In this document: positions 50,949-63,645 of the stretch, piece after piece | Position numbering within the stretch: the first letter of the stretch is position 1 | How the letters are laid out: each line of letters begins with the position of its first letter | NCBI GenBank assembly: GCA_029339505.1 | Contig: JAQISU010000022.1 | Location: 14,090,001-14,154,000, forward strand | From: Unio delphinus | Lineage: Eukaryota; Mollusca; Bivalvia; Unionida; Unionidae | Direction: 5' to 3' | Length of the DNA: 64,000 nt | Position numbers and translations under genes: made by a program | Notes under the pieces: model-generated | What the model was told of the DNA's origin: nothing | The model's database searches: none | Seen by the model: the letters and a program-made list of their open reading frames with translations, nothing else

Positions 50949-51150
50949 GGGGCCCCGAGTGCCACAGTCTTCTTAAGCGCTCTCCGTTACGGATCACTGC
51001 CATCTCACCTTTGTCTGCGTGGATTCGAGTCTCGGATTCGGCCAATATGGGTATTTGAGAAGCTTGCCAGTAGCTTCTCGTGGGTCGGTGGTTCTTTGTC
51101 GGGTTTAACCGGGTTCGTCCTCCCACCATTAGTACTGGCCGCCATGTATA
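50949..51150 (+). mobile_element. SINE, left part, interrupted by the LINE (copy 3)
   Basis: Same as 18182-18383. It resumes at 54760. Confidence 0.8.
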
Positions 51151-51333
51151 ATAATAAATGTATAATAATAATGAGGACTTTGTATAGCGCCTAATCTTTC
51201 CAAGCTCTAAGGGCTTTACACCATCAATAAAATGATATGACTACACTACAGAACAACAAATGACAAAAACAATGAAATTGGAAAACATAAAAACAGGCTG
51301 AAAACATATAAGAACCAAAACATGATTAGGTCG

Positions 51334-52913
51334 CTAAGTTTGTCCCTGCAGTCGAAACAGCTGAGTCTTAAGAGCACACTTAAAAGGGACCACTGTGTCT
51401 TTGTGTCTAATTTCAATGGGCATTTCGTTCCACAACGCCAGGTCCTGATGTGCAAACGAACGTTGTCCATATGACTTTGTTTTCACCTTGGGAACAATGA
51501 GTATACGATTATCAGAAGAAGAGCGTAAGGATCTAGCTGGTGTATACACATGGGTGAGGCTGGATAGGTATGTTGGACTGGAGTCTGTCAGTGAAACATA
51601 GCACAGAGAACAAATTTTGTGTTTGATTCTGTATCGAATTGATAGCCAATGTAGGGTACAGAGCAGTGATGAGGTGTCCTCTGATCGAGGTACTCTAAAG
51701 ATGATCCATGCAGCTGTGTTTTGAACTTTTTGCAGTTTCTGGAGTTAATATTGTGACGAACCAGACAGAATTGAGTTAAAATAGTCCAGTCTTGAAAGTA
51801 CTAATGAACACGCAAGTGGTTTAGTGGCATCAACTGAAAGATATTTACGAATGGAACTGATGAGTCTCAATTCAAGATATATGCAGCCTTGCATATGTTC
51901 ATGACATGTTGGTGCAATGTCAGAGTACTGTCTAGAGTAACGCCTAGGTTCCGTACTGACTGTGAGAATTTAATGTTGGTGCTGCTGATATTTATTGTCT
52001 GAGGTAAAGGATGTGAATGAGAAAGTCTTTGTGTTGTGATCAAAATAGCCTCAGATTTATCAGCATTCATCTACAGCTTGTTACATGTCATCCATGATTT
52101 TACATCAGAACTGCACTTCTCTACTCCATGGATGGTAGCATCAACTTCAGTTGGGTGGTTAGACTTGTATATTTGGGTGTCATCAGCATACAATTGGTGC
52201 GACACTGGGTGATGATCTATGACACTTGAGAGCGGCTGAGTATACATAATGAAGAGAACATGTCCAAGAACAGATCCCTGTGGAACACCACAACATACGT
52301 CAACTGGGCTGGAGTGTATTCCAATTGCAGATATAATTTGTGTCATGTTGACTAAGTAGGACTTGAACCACTGTAAGGCTATATTCTGAATGCCAAATAC
52401 ATGCTGGAGACGGTGAAGTAATATATCATGGTCTATTGTGTCAAACGCTGTAGATAAATCCAGGAGAGTGAGGACTGTAATCTTTCCACTATCCAAATCA
52501 AAGAGAATGTCACTAAATACTTTCAGAAGAGTAGTTTCCGTACTGTGGCAAGGGCGATATGCAGACTGTACATTGCTAAAAAGACCGTTTGAATTCAAAT
52601 GAGATACAAAATGAGTTAGTACAAACATTTCTAAGGTTTTTGATACGAATGGGAGATTAGAAACTGGGCGGTAGTTCTTTAAATCGTTATGGTCCAGTGT
52701 TGGTTTCTTCAGCAGTGGCTTTACGACGGCAGTTTTGAAAAATGATGGGAATTCTCCTGATGAGAGAGAGATATTAATAACAACAGTTAGTGAAGGCAAT
52801 ATTGGGTCTAAGCACTCAAGCAGCAGTGATGTCGGAATTGAATCAAGTTCACAAGACTTTGGTGCACTTTTCATGACGATTGTCCGTACTAAATCAATAG
52901 AAAACAGGTTCAA
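51334..52913 (-). pseudogene. LINE reverse transcriptase, copy 3
   Basis: Open from 52913 to the TAG at 52071-52073 with all RT motifs including YADDTQIY. The tail (51867-52070 and 51334-51549) lies in other frames and ends with the conserved YGQRSFAHQDLALWNEMP segment. It overlaps the endonuclease frame by 20 bp; originally both were probably one ORF2. Confidence 0.85.
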
Positions 52914-54228
52914 ATGCTCCTAACGGTTGTCGCTGAAATTCTGCATCATAACTGTATGGTGACGAATCAGTTGAAATTGTGCTGTCAAGCGAATCTCTAA
53001 TGGTTTGTACTTTGTCATCGAAGAAATTTGCAAATTGGTCTGGTAGGTCTAGTGGAGAGAAGGTTGTTGGAAGTGATGTACATTTGTTCCTTGACATTAG
53101 TTTGTTAGTTATCTCGAAGAGCTCTTTGCAGCTGGAACTCTCCGTGATCTTAGTACTGTAGTGGGATGATTTGGCTAAATGGAGTATGTTTGTGACGTTC
53201 TTCTTAGCGGCTTCGTAGATTTGTTTATGAATAGTGAGTATGGTGGAACGCCAAAGCCTCTCTGCTTTTCGGCGATGTCTTTTAGCAGTGCAAAGCTGGT
53301 CCTTAACATTGCTATACCTTGGAAAACAGTTTTTTTTTTCTCTTGATACTCTGCATTTGGTGGCTGGGGCATGTTTTTCAAGCAATGAACGCAGGCAGTT
53401 ATCAAGTTGTTTCGCTGTTGGATGTAAGAAAGTTGTTAGGTTTTCTTGGATGTCATGCATGAATTTGGTTCTATTTATCATACGGAGGTTTCTCTTAGTA
53501 GCAAATAGAGGTGGAGGGTTAGGGACTGATACGTCGAGATGGCATACAATGCAGAGGTGATCCGATGCAAGGTCGTGGGATACAAAGGTGGATTGCAGAA
53601 TATTATCATCAGGTCTATAAAGAAACCAGTCTAAAATGTGACCAAGTTTATGGGTAGATTGGGTAACTGACTGCTTAAGATTGAAAACATGAATGGAATC
53701 TAGGAGTTTTGACATGTATGGTTTACCAGGACAGTCAAAGTGAAAGTTGAAATCTCCAAGAATAATTAGGTTGCCACCTATCGAATTTCCATACTCTAGA
53801 AGATTTGAAAACTGCTCAAAAGAGAGAGATTCAGTCAGTTTGTTTTTTTTTTTACTAGGAGGAGGACAGTAGAGACAGAAAAAATGGACTGACCTTTGTT
53901 CCAGTGTGAGCGTTGTTTGGACTAGTTCAAACGATGTTTGGCAGAAATTGAAGGCTGTGTTGTACTTAAGGCAGTTGATCATGGAATTCTTTGTAATTAC
54001 AGGAATTCCACCTCCGCGGGGGAACGACTTGATGGAGTAATCGCTGGGTGTTAAATCCGCACACTTAGATTCATCACCTGCGGAATGTAACCAAGCTTCT
54101 GTCAGGAAGAAGACGTCAATATTCTGGTCGTTGATAAAATTAACAATTTCTGTGCGCTTTTCCTGTAATACTACTGATTGTGAGTTGAATAATGCAATAC
54201 GTAGTGGTGTCCCTGGGACAGTTGACAC
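52894..54228 (-). CDS. LINE APE-type endonuclease, open frame, copy 3
   Basis: 444 codons with FNSQS, LTEAWL, GDFNFH and SDHLCI of the exonuclease-endonuclease-phosphatase fold, which nicks target DNA for reverse transcription, followed by a linker to the RT. The frame begins at a GTG and closes FEPVFY-stop just inside the RT frame, so even this copy lacks a continuous ORF2. Confidence 0.8.
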   Translation of the reverse strand: MSTVPGTPLRIALFNSQSVVLQEKRTEIVNFINDQNIDVFFLTEAWLHSAGDESKCADLTPSDYSIKSFPRGGGIPVITKNSMINCLKYNTAFNFCQTSFELVQTTLTLEQRSVHFFCLYCPPPSKKKNKLTESLSFEQFSNLLEYGNSIGGNLIILGDFNFHFDCPGKPYMSKLLDSIHVFNLKQSVTQSTHKLGHILDWFLYRPDDNILQSTFVSHDLASDHLCIVCHLDVSVPNPPPLFATKRNLRMINRTKFMHDIQENLTTFLHPTAKQLDNCLRSLLEKHAPATKCRVSREKKNCFPRYSNVKDQLCTAKRHRRKAERLWRSTILTIHKQIYEAAKKNVTNILHLAKSSHYSTKITESSSCKELFEITNKLMSRNKCTSLPTTFSPLDLPDQFANFFDDKVQTIRDSLDSTISTDSSPYSYDAEFQRQPLGAFEPVFY

Positions 54229-55710
54229 AACGGTTAACGATTTAAGAGGAATTTGAACCAGTTATTAAAATTAACGGCAAAATTTTCATGTTGTTTATCC
54301 GTTATCGGCGAAAGGGAGATAACTGGAATTCTTCTTCCTATTCTACGCCGGCCAGCTTTGAAAGAACGTTTCTTTTTTCGCTTCCGTTTACATTTAAGAA
54401 ATGATGAATGTATTCCCAGTTCGTTTAGTCTTGAGCACAATGTAGTATCTAGAACCAAGGTGTGGTCATTTAATTCAATTAATGAGGGTTCGTCGTATTG
54501 TAAGCGGTCACGTGACGGCGGTTCATTAAAAACAAATGACGTCTAAACATTGGGACAAAATAGCTGAGAAAAATTCTAATTGTTCTCGTTTCCAAAACAA
54601 GGAGATGAATTAACACATACGAACAAAACAGGGAATTCATGATGAAACAATAATGTAGACGATGATAGAGAACAAGCACAAATATCATAAATATAGCACA
54701 AAGTCGGAAGAGCCTATCTCGAGCAGTTAAGTGATGGCGGCCATCTTTCCGGAAGTTTATATAGCCTATTAGTATAGCATATATTGTGCTGACCAATGGC
54801 GTTGAACCCTACCATAACCATTTCTTACTCTTTCTATAATTATAGAAGTCCGTATATGTTCGTAGTATACCTATTGCATACGGTTCGAGAATATAACAAC
54901 TTATGGATTTCATTTTATGAGGTTTAACATCTGTCATTATAGTAGACTGTACGCAAGGACGTCATTTCAATTTTTCAGGGAAGGCGGGCGGGCGGGCGGG
55001 CGGGCAAAAGTATATTGGGGCGAGAAAATGTTCATTGAGTAAGGGGTAAACGTATATAGGCTACAGCAATTTTGCAGCAGATCCGAATTCCGGGGGTCTC
55101 CTCCCCCACCCTCACCCCCAGCCCCATTACGTATCTGTCTGTACGTCGTTACATACGCATGTATGCAAGTCTCTGTATATTTATAATTGTTTTCTGAAAC
55201 ATACCTCACACTGTAGTATTCATTGTATTTGTGGTTTCCAATTTTAGGACAGTGTAATGTCTGAAGCCGTCGACAACCACAGTTTGTAAAAGACTATGAA
55301 GGTTACCTTTCCTGATAATTTTCAGCGGGTGTTCCCATAATTAAGGGCTCGAACTTATGACATTTTTACCTAACACACAGGACCGAAACAAAAATAGGGT
55401 TTTACTGATTACTACCTAACAAAAGAATTTAAAGGCTTAAGTACTGTCACATTTTGAATCCACTATCAAATATAATATTTTAATATTCAAACGCATCAAA
55501 ACTGAATTAAAAGCGTTGTATAATGGTTGCAGTGTGCAACATTATTTAATAGGGATTTACCTATTTGTGTATACTTTGTAGGAGCATCATGTGTAACGAT
55601 ATATCGGCGCATGGATATGTGCATATTTGTGTACACTTTGTAGAAGTGCAATGTATAGAAATGCGTTTCATTATATGATATTGTTCTGAATAATCTGAAT
55701 AATAAGATTG

Positions 55711-55723
55711 ATATATATATATA

Positions 55724-55821
<98 letters not shown>

Positions 55822-55828
55822 TGTATGT
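55711..55828. repeat. (AT)n(GTAT)n microsatellite, copy 4
   Basis: As copy 3, with a longer AT run. Confidence 0.95.
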
Positions 55829-56402
55829 CGGCACCGCAGACTGTGGAATCTAAGGTTTGCATCTCTCTATTTCTTCTTCATATTCTGATGAACGAGCCAG
55901 GATTAATCTTCTATAATAATTTAAATCATATTGGAGCACCCCACCCAACCTAAATCAAAGGGAAACCTCTACACTTACTATTCCTAAATATTTCGTTTTG
56001 TTTATATTACTAAACATTCAAATTTGCTCTAGTATATACTGTTTCCATTCCTCCGTATTTGTAAGAGAAAATGCGCATAAAACTAATGGGCACATGTATA
56101 TCAGGATGTACAAGCCTTCCAAGATGCTGCATTCAACTTGCACTAAAATATCTCCCTTATTGATTTGTATGCAAAGAAAAAATATACACTTTGTATTTAT
56201 GTTATCAGTATTCGAGGCACAATACACAAGTACAAAGATACAAAAATAAAAAATCAGAGATGGTCCTGTTTTCAAAATCTTACTATTTATATTATAATAT
56301 TTAATTAGTCGATTATTCTAGACCTCAACGAGCCCAATAAATCATGCCGACCTATACGCCCTTCTATCTGTCTATGTGCACTCGGATCTTTGTAATTTAT
56401 AT

Positions 56403-56479
56403 GTCAGGATGGCCGAGAGGCACTGCGTTCAGATCGAAGTCGGATCTTGCCGGCGTGGAATCGAATCCCACTTCTGACA
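56403..56479 (+). pseudogene. tRNA-Leu pseudogene A, copy 4
   Basis: The 77-nt degraded form. Confidence 0.8.
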
Positions 56480-56713
56480 AACAGGTTTTTTTTTTTGCTA
56501 CCTTAGGAAATAGAAATAAATATATTTTGAACATACAAGTCACATTAATACCTGTGCATACCTACCAAGTAGGAATTTATTGATGGGTTCATTTCTTTAT
56601 CCAGGAAATAAACCATATCATCTCGTAGCTGACATCTCCGGATGACTAATCGCTTTAAGGCACTGCATGATACTGTAAGATAGTGTATGCAGGCACAACT
56701 CTGTGCTGGCTAT

Positions 56714-56797
56714 GTCAGGATGGCCCAGCAGTCAAAGGCTCTGCGTTCAAGTCGCAGTTGTGTCTTCCCGGCATGGGTTCGAATCCCACTTTTTACA
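56714..56797 (+). pseudogene. Degraded tRNA-Leu with CAA anticodon (B), copy 4
   Basis: Same as copy 3, including GGCATGGG. Confidence 0.7.
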
Positions 56798-56882
56798 AAC
56801 ATCTTTTTACATATTGCATACAGCACCACAGAATAATCATTACAGATTAATGCAACAAAGCGTTTCTTTCTGCTAGCAGTCT

Positions 56883-56919
56883 GGTCATCTAGGATTGAGT
56901 TCTAATCCTACTTCTGACA
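56883..56919 (+). pseudogene. tRNA-Leu 3' fragment (C), copy 4
   Basis: A T-arm and acceptor remnant as in the other copies. Confidence 0.6.
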
Positions 56920-57201
56920 ATCCCTTTTCATATCATAATTTGTATAACAGACAAAAACGTTATTCGAACGTACAAGTGCTAAATGTATGTGTAAAAGAAT
57001 CTAACAAAACAAGTACTTGTATGTATATATGTCTGTCTGTGTGTGTATGAATGCATGATTGGAGTTTATCCTGTGTTCTTACAAAATCTTACTATTTATG
57101 CGATTAGTCGATGATTCTAGACCTCAGCGAGCCCTATAGAGTCTGTCGACCCATACACCTTTCGATTTCTCTATGTGCACTCGGACTATTACAATTGATA
57201 T

Positions 57202-57285
57202 GTCAGGATGGCCGAGCGGTCTAAGGCGCTGCGTTCAGGTCGCAGTCGGGTCTTCCCGGCGTGGGTTCGAATCCCACTTCTGACA
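57202..57285 (+). tRNA. tRNA-Leu (CAG), gene D of copy 4
   Basis: 84 nt, identical to the other D and E genes. Confidence 0.95.
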
Positions 57286-58215
57286 ATATTATTTTTATGT
57301 CTTTTTTATAGTTAGACCTAAACCAACCTAAACTTATGATCGATTACACAGGGATGACACTTATCAATGCTTGAATATGTTCTAGGAATACAAACTTTAA
57401 TCATAGCTATATAGAAAGATGAAAATAATACGAAAAATACAAATACCTAATATTTATATATATATAAAAAAGAACATTCCTACATGCTGATGATGTTTCA
57501 AATTTTAAATCTACTCACCAAGACACCCCAAGACTCTCCAAGAACACCTTAAACTTTACATAATACTCACTTTAAATTTCCACAACGGCACTAAATACCC
57601 TAAACAAACAAATAAACAAACAAAAATTTTGAAGATTTAGCGATATTTTGTGTAACAGGAAAATTAGTAAGGTCAGGAGTTGCCATGGGAAATAACTCCC
57701 GTTTTGATGAGGGTTCCGGTACAGTAACGTGAATATTAATCAACATTTATAAATATGTAATTAGCAATACCACAAATAAGTCATTAAATAAGTTAAGCAA
57801 AATGGCAAATGTATTGTATATAAAATTATGTGTTTATCTCAAAAACAATTTAACTATTCCTCCATTCCTTTATTTTGACAATTATTAACATGGAGCCTAA
57901 ACAATTCAAATAAATGACAAATATGGTATATTGCCAATTAATGAGTAAACTGTAATATATATAATTAAAAAAATTTGATGCATAGAGTTCGTTTCCGTAG
58001 ATTATCAGAAAAAGGGCTATCAACCAATAATATATCAATCATTGATAGTAACAATGTCCGTATGTGTGTTTTCTTTTGTTTTGTGTACCACTTCCTTGTA
58101 CGATTTTGCGAGATTTGGCGCTAATATATGCAATATTGGGGTGTCTTGGGGTGGTCTTGGGGTGTTTAGAGAGAAAGTCGATTTCTATATGCACTGGAAC
58201 TAATAAAGTTGATAT

Positions 58216-58299
58216 GTCAGGATGGCCGAGCGGTCTAAGGCGCTGCGTTCAGGTCGCAGTCGGGTCTTCCCGGCGTGGGTTCGAATCCCACTTCTGACA
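58216..58299 (+). tRNA. tRNA-Leu (CAG), gene E of copy 4
   Basis: 84 nt, identical to the other D and E genes. Confidence 0.95.
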
Positions 58300-58810
58300 A
58301 TATTACTTTTATGTCTTTTTTATAATTCTCTTTGCATAATACAAAGAAACCAATGGCGAAATACAACTATCATTTGAATTTATAAGTATATTTAATGCAA
58401 GTATAATTAGAATCGTACAAACTATATTGCATATAAGTACGTATACGCTTCGTGTATCTGTGCTTACCTTTCTAGTCTATTAATTTACGAATAGGACGGA
58501 TTGTTTCCCTTGGTAGTAAAACAAAACACCTGAACGTTGACATCTCGAGATGACTATGTGATTTCATGCGTTGTGTTCAGATTAGAGTTTCTCTCCCACA
58601 TGAATTCGAACCTCTTGTCTAGCATTAACTTTTGTAGTTTGTGCTATAAACACTAGAGACAAAATATATAAACACAATTAAGAAATTACAGCTCACGATT
58701 AAACATTCCATGTGTCGATATAGAAATGTAACTTGTGTACACTAAATTTAGTTGATGGTGCTATATTCATATGAATCGTATTCCGTTTGCCCATATATCC
58801 ATTTGTCACT

Positions 58811-59012
58811 GGGGCCCCGAGTGCCACAGTCTTCTTAAGCGCTCTCCGTTACGGATCACTGCCATCTCACCTTTGTCTGCGTGGATTCGAGTCTCGGATT
58901 CGGCCAATATGGGTATTTGAGAAGCTTGCCAGTAGCTTCTCGTGGGTCGGTGGTTCTTTGTCGGGTTTAACCGGGTTCATCCTCCCACCATTAGTACTGG
59001 CCGCCATGTATA
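58811..59012 (+). mobile_element. SINE, left part, interrupted by the LINE (copy 4)
   Basis: Same as 18182-18383. It resumes at 62621. Confidence 0.8.
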
Positions 59013-59195
59013 ATAATAAATGTATAATAATAATGAGGACTTTGTATAGCGCCTAATCTTTCCAAGCTCTAAGGGCTTTACACCATCAATAAAATGATAT
59101 GACTACACTACAGAACAACAAATGACAAAAACAATGAAATTGGAAAACATAAAAACAGGCTGAAAACATATAAGAACCAAAACATGATTAGGTCG

Positions 59196-60775
59196 CTAAG
59201 TTTGTCCCTGCAGTCGAAACAGCTGAGTCTTAAGAGCACACTTAAAAGGGACCACTGTGTCTTTGTGTCTAATTTCAATGGGCATTTCGTTCCACAACGC
59301 CAGGTCCTGATGTGCAAACGAACGTTGTCCATATGACTTTGTTTTCACCTTGGGAACAATGAGTATACGATTATCAGAAGAAGAGCGTAAGGATCTAGCT
59401 GGTGTATACACATGGGTGAGGCTGGATAGGTATGTTGGACTGGAGTCTGTCAGTGAAACATAGCACAGAGAACAAATTTTGTGTTTGATTCTGTATCGAA
59501 TTGATAGCCAATGTAGGGTACAGAGCAGTGATGAGGTGTCCTCTGATCGAGGTACTCTAAAGATGATCCATGCAGCTGTGTTTTGAACTTTTTGCAGTTT
59601 CTGGAGTTAATATTGTGACGAACCAGACAGAATTGAGTTAAAATAGTCCAGTCTTGAAAGTACTAATGAACACGCAAGTGGTTTAGTGGCATCAACTGAA
59701 AGATATTTACGAATGGAACTGATGAGTCTCAATTCAAGATATATGCAGCCTTGCATATGTTCATGACATGTTGGTGCAATGTCAGAGTACTGTCTAGAGT
59801 AACGCCTAGGTTCCGTACTGACTGTGAGAATTTAATGTTGGTGCTGCTGATATTTATTGTCTGAGGTAAAGGATGTGAATGAGAAAGTCTTTGTGTTGTG
59901 ATCAAAATAGCCTCAGATTTATCAGCATTCATCTACAGCTTGTTACATGTCATCCATGATTTTACATCAGAACTGCACTTCTCTACTCCATGGATGGTAG
60001 CATCAACTTCAGTTGGGTGGTTAGACTTGTATATTTGGGTGTCATCAGCATACAATTGGTGCGACACTGGGTGATGATCTATGACACTTGAGAGCGGCTG
60101 AGTATACATAATGAAGAGAACATGTCCAAGAACAGATCCCTGTGGAACACCACAACATACGTCAACTGGGCTGGAGTGTATTCCAATTGCAGATATAATT
60201 TGTGTCATGTTGACTAAGTAGGACTTGAACCACTGTAAGGCTATATTCTGAATGCCAAATACATGCTGGAGACGGTGAAGTAATATATCATGGTCTATTG
60301 TGTCAAACGCTGTAGATAAATCCAGGAGAGTGAGGACTGTAATCTTTCCACTATCCAAATCAAAGAGAATGTCACTAAATACTTTCAGAAGAGTAGTTTC
60401 CGTACTGTGGCAAGGGCGATATGCAGACTGTACATTGCTAAAAAGACCGTTTGAATTCAAATGAGATACAAAATGAGTTAGTACAAACATTTCTAAGGTT
60501 TTTGATACGAATGGGAGATTAGAAACTGGGCGGTAGTTCTTTAAATCGTTATGGTCCAGTGTTGGTTTCTTCAGCAGTGGCTTTACGACGGCAGTTTTGA
60601 AAAATGATGGGAATTCTCCTGATGAGAGAGAGATATTAATAACAACAGTTAGTGAAGGCAATATTGGGTCTAAGCACTCAAGCAGCAGTGATGTCGGAAT
60701 TGAATCAAGTTCACAAGACTTTGGTGCACTTTTCATGACGATTGTCCGTACTAAATCAATAGAAAACAGGTTCAA
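59196..60775 (-). pseudogene. LINE reverse transcriptase, copy 4
   Basis: Same as copy 3: 280 codons open from 60775 to the shared TAG at 59933-59935, then the tail in other frames. Confidence 0.85.
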
Positions 60776-62089
60776 ATGCTCCTAACGGTTGTCGCTGAAA
60801 TTCTGCATCATAACTGTATGGTGACGAATCAGTTGAAATTGTGCTGTCAAGCGAATCTCTAATGGTTTGTACTTTGTCATCGAAGAAATTTGCAAATTGG
60901 TCTGGTAGGTCTAGTGGAGAGAAGGTTGTTGGAAGTGATGTACATTTGTTCCTTGACATTAGTTTGTTAGTTATCTCGAAGAGCTCTTTGCAGCTGGAAC
61001 TCTCCGTGATCTTAGTACTGTAGTGGGATGATTTGGCTAAATGGAGTATGTTTGTGACGTTCTTCTTAGCGGCTTCGTAGATTTGTTTATGAATAGTGAG
61101 TATGGTGGAACGCCAAAGCCTCTCTGCTTTTCGGCGATGTCTTTTAGCAGTGCAAAGCTGGTCCTTAACATTGCTATACCTTGGAAAACAGTTTTTTTTT
61201 CTCTTGATACTCTGCATTTGGTGGCTGGGGCATGTTTTTCAAGCAATGAACGCAGGCAGTTATCAAGTTGTTTCGCTGTTGGATGTAAGAAAGTTGTTAG
61301 GTTTTCTTGGATGTCATGCATGAATTTGGTTCTATTTATCATACGGAGGTTTCTCTTAGTAGCAAATAGAGGTGGAGGGTTAGGGACTGATACGTCGAGA
61401 TGGCATACAATGCAGAGGTGATCCGATGCAAGGTCGTGGGATACAAAGGTGGATTGCAGAATATTATCATCAGGTCTATAAAGAAACCAGTCTAAAATGT
61501 GACCAAGTTTATGGGTAGATTGGGTAACTGACTGCTTAAGATTGAAAACATGAATGGAATCTAGGAGTTTTGACATGTATGGTTTACCAGGACAGTCAAA
61601 GTGAAAGTTGAAATCTCCAAGAATAATTAGGTTGCCACCTATCGAATTTCCATACTCTAGAAGATTTGAAAACTGCTCAAAAGAGAGAGATTCAGTCAGT
61701 TTGTTTTTTTTTTTACTAGGAGGAGGACAGTAGAGACAGAAAAAATGGACTGACCTTTGTTCCAGTGTGAGCGTTGTTTGGACTAGTTCAAACGATGTTT
61801 GGCAGAAATTGAAGGCTGTGTTGTACTTAAGGCAGTTGATCATGGAATTCTTTGTAATTACAGGAATTCCACCTCCGCGGGGGAACGACTTGATGGAGTA
61901 ATCGCTGGGTGTTAAATCCGCACACTTAGATTCATCACCTGCGGAATGTAACCAAGCTTCTGTCAGGAAGAAGACGTCAATATTCTGGTCGTTGATAAAA
62001 TTAACAATTTCTGTGCGCTTTTCCTGTAATACTACTGATTGTGAGTTGAATAATGCAATACGTAGTGGTGTCCCTGGGACAGTTGACAC
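60756..62089 (-). pseudogene. LINE endonuclease, copy 4, one frameshift
   Basis: 350 codons open (61037-62089) containing all EEP motifs. The remainder (60756-61217) is in another frame because of the 9-T run at about 61192-61200. Confidence 0.8.
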
Positions 62090-62822
62090 AACGGTTAACG
62101 ATTTAAGAGGAATTTGAACCAGTTATTAAAATTAACGGCAAAATTTTCATGTTGTTTATCCGTTATCGGCGAAAGGGAGATAACTGGAATTCTTCTTCCT
62201 ATTCTACGCCGGCCAGCTTTGAAAGAACGTTTCTTTTTTCGCTTCCGTTTACATTTAAGAAATGATGAATGTATTCCCAGTTCGTTTAGTCTTGAGCACA
62301 ATGTAGTATCTAGAACCAAGGTGTGGTCATTTAATTCAATTAATGAGGGTTCGTCGTATTGTAAGCGGTCACGTGACGGCGGTTCATTAAAAACAAATGA
62401 CGTCTAAACATTGGGACAAAATAGCTGAGAAAAATTCTAATTGTTCTCGTTTCCAAAACAAGGAGATGAATTAACACATACGAACAAAACAGGGAATTCA
62501 TGATGAAACAATAATGTAGACGATGATAGAGAACAAGCACAAATATCATAAATATAGCACAAAGTCGGAAGAGCCTATCTCGAGCAGTTAAGTGATGGCG
62601 GCCATCTTTCCGGAAGTTTATATAGCCTATTAGTATAGCATATATTGTGCTGACCAATGGCGTTGAACCCTACCATAACCATTTCTTACTCTTTCTATAA
62701 TTATAGAAGTCCGTATATGTTCGTAGTATACCTATTGCATACGGTTCGAGAATATAACAACTTATGGATTTCATTTTATGAGGTTTAACATCTGTCATTA
62801 TAGTAGACTGTACGCAAGGACG

Positions 62823-63569
62823 TCATTTCAATTTTTCAGGGAAGGCGGGCGGGCGGGCGGGCGGGCAAAAGTATATTGGGGCGAGAAAATGTTCATTGAG
62901 TAAGGGGTAAACGTATATAGGCTACAGCAATTTTGCAGCAGATCCGAATTCCGGGGGTCTCCTCCCCCACCCTCACCCCCAGCCCCATTACGTATCTGTC
63001 TGTACGTCGTTACATACGCATGTATGCAAGTCTCTGTATATTTATAATTGTTTTCTGAAACATACCTCACACTGTAGTATTCATTGTATTTGTGGTTTCC
63101 AATTTTAGGACAGTGTAATGTCTGAAGCCGTCGACAACCACAGTTTGTAAAAGACTATGAAGGTTACCTTTCCTGATAATTTTCAGCGGGTGTTCCCATA
63201 ATTAAGGGCTCGAACTTATGACATTTTTACCTAACACACAGGACCGAAACAAAAATAGGGTTTTACTGATTACTACCTAACAAAAGAATTTAAAGGCTTA
63301 AGTACTGTCACATTTTGAATCCACTATCAAATATAATATTTTAATATTCAAACGCATCAAAACTGAATCAAAAGCGTTGTATAATGGTTGCAGTGTGCAA
63401 CATTATTTAATAGGGATTTACCTATTTGTGTAAACTTTGTAGGAGCATCATGTGTAACGATATATCGGCGCATGGATATGTGCATATTTGTGTACACTTT
63501 GTAGAAGTGCAATGTATAGAAATGCGTTTCATTATATGATATTGTTCTGAATAATCTGAATAATAAGAT

Positions 63570-63645
<76 letters not shown>

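Larger units (their letters stand above)
51151..54759 (-). mobile_element. CR1/L2-like LINE, copy 3, best preserved
   Basis: The only copy whose endonuclease frame is open from end to end (444 codons), because its T runs are 11 and 10. The RT is open for 280 codons, then meets the TAG shared by all copies. Confidence 0.88.
47096..54961 (+). repeat. Array unit copy 3 (7,866 bp)
   Basis: Same feature order as copy 1 without the MITE. It has a longer GGGC tract (about six repeats near 47120) and shares private changes with copy 4, for example AAAATTTTGAAGATTTAG near 49760 where copies 1 and 2 have AAAATTGTGAAGATATAG. Confidence 0.93.
59013..62620 (-). mobile_element. CR1/L2-like LINE, copy 4
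   Basis: Same insertion as in the other units. The first T run is 11 (open), the second is 9 (frameshift), so the endonuclease frame breaks once. Confidence 0.88.
54962..62822 (+). repeat. Array unit copy 4 (7,861 bp)
   Basis: Nearly identical to copy 3 over its whole length. Differences I noticed are mainly microsatellite and homopolymer lengths. It is probably the product of the latest duplication in the visible array. Confidence 0.93.
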
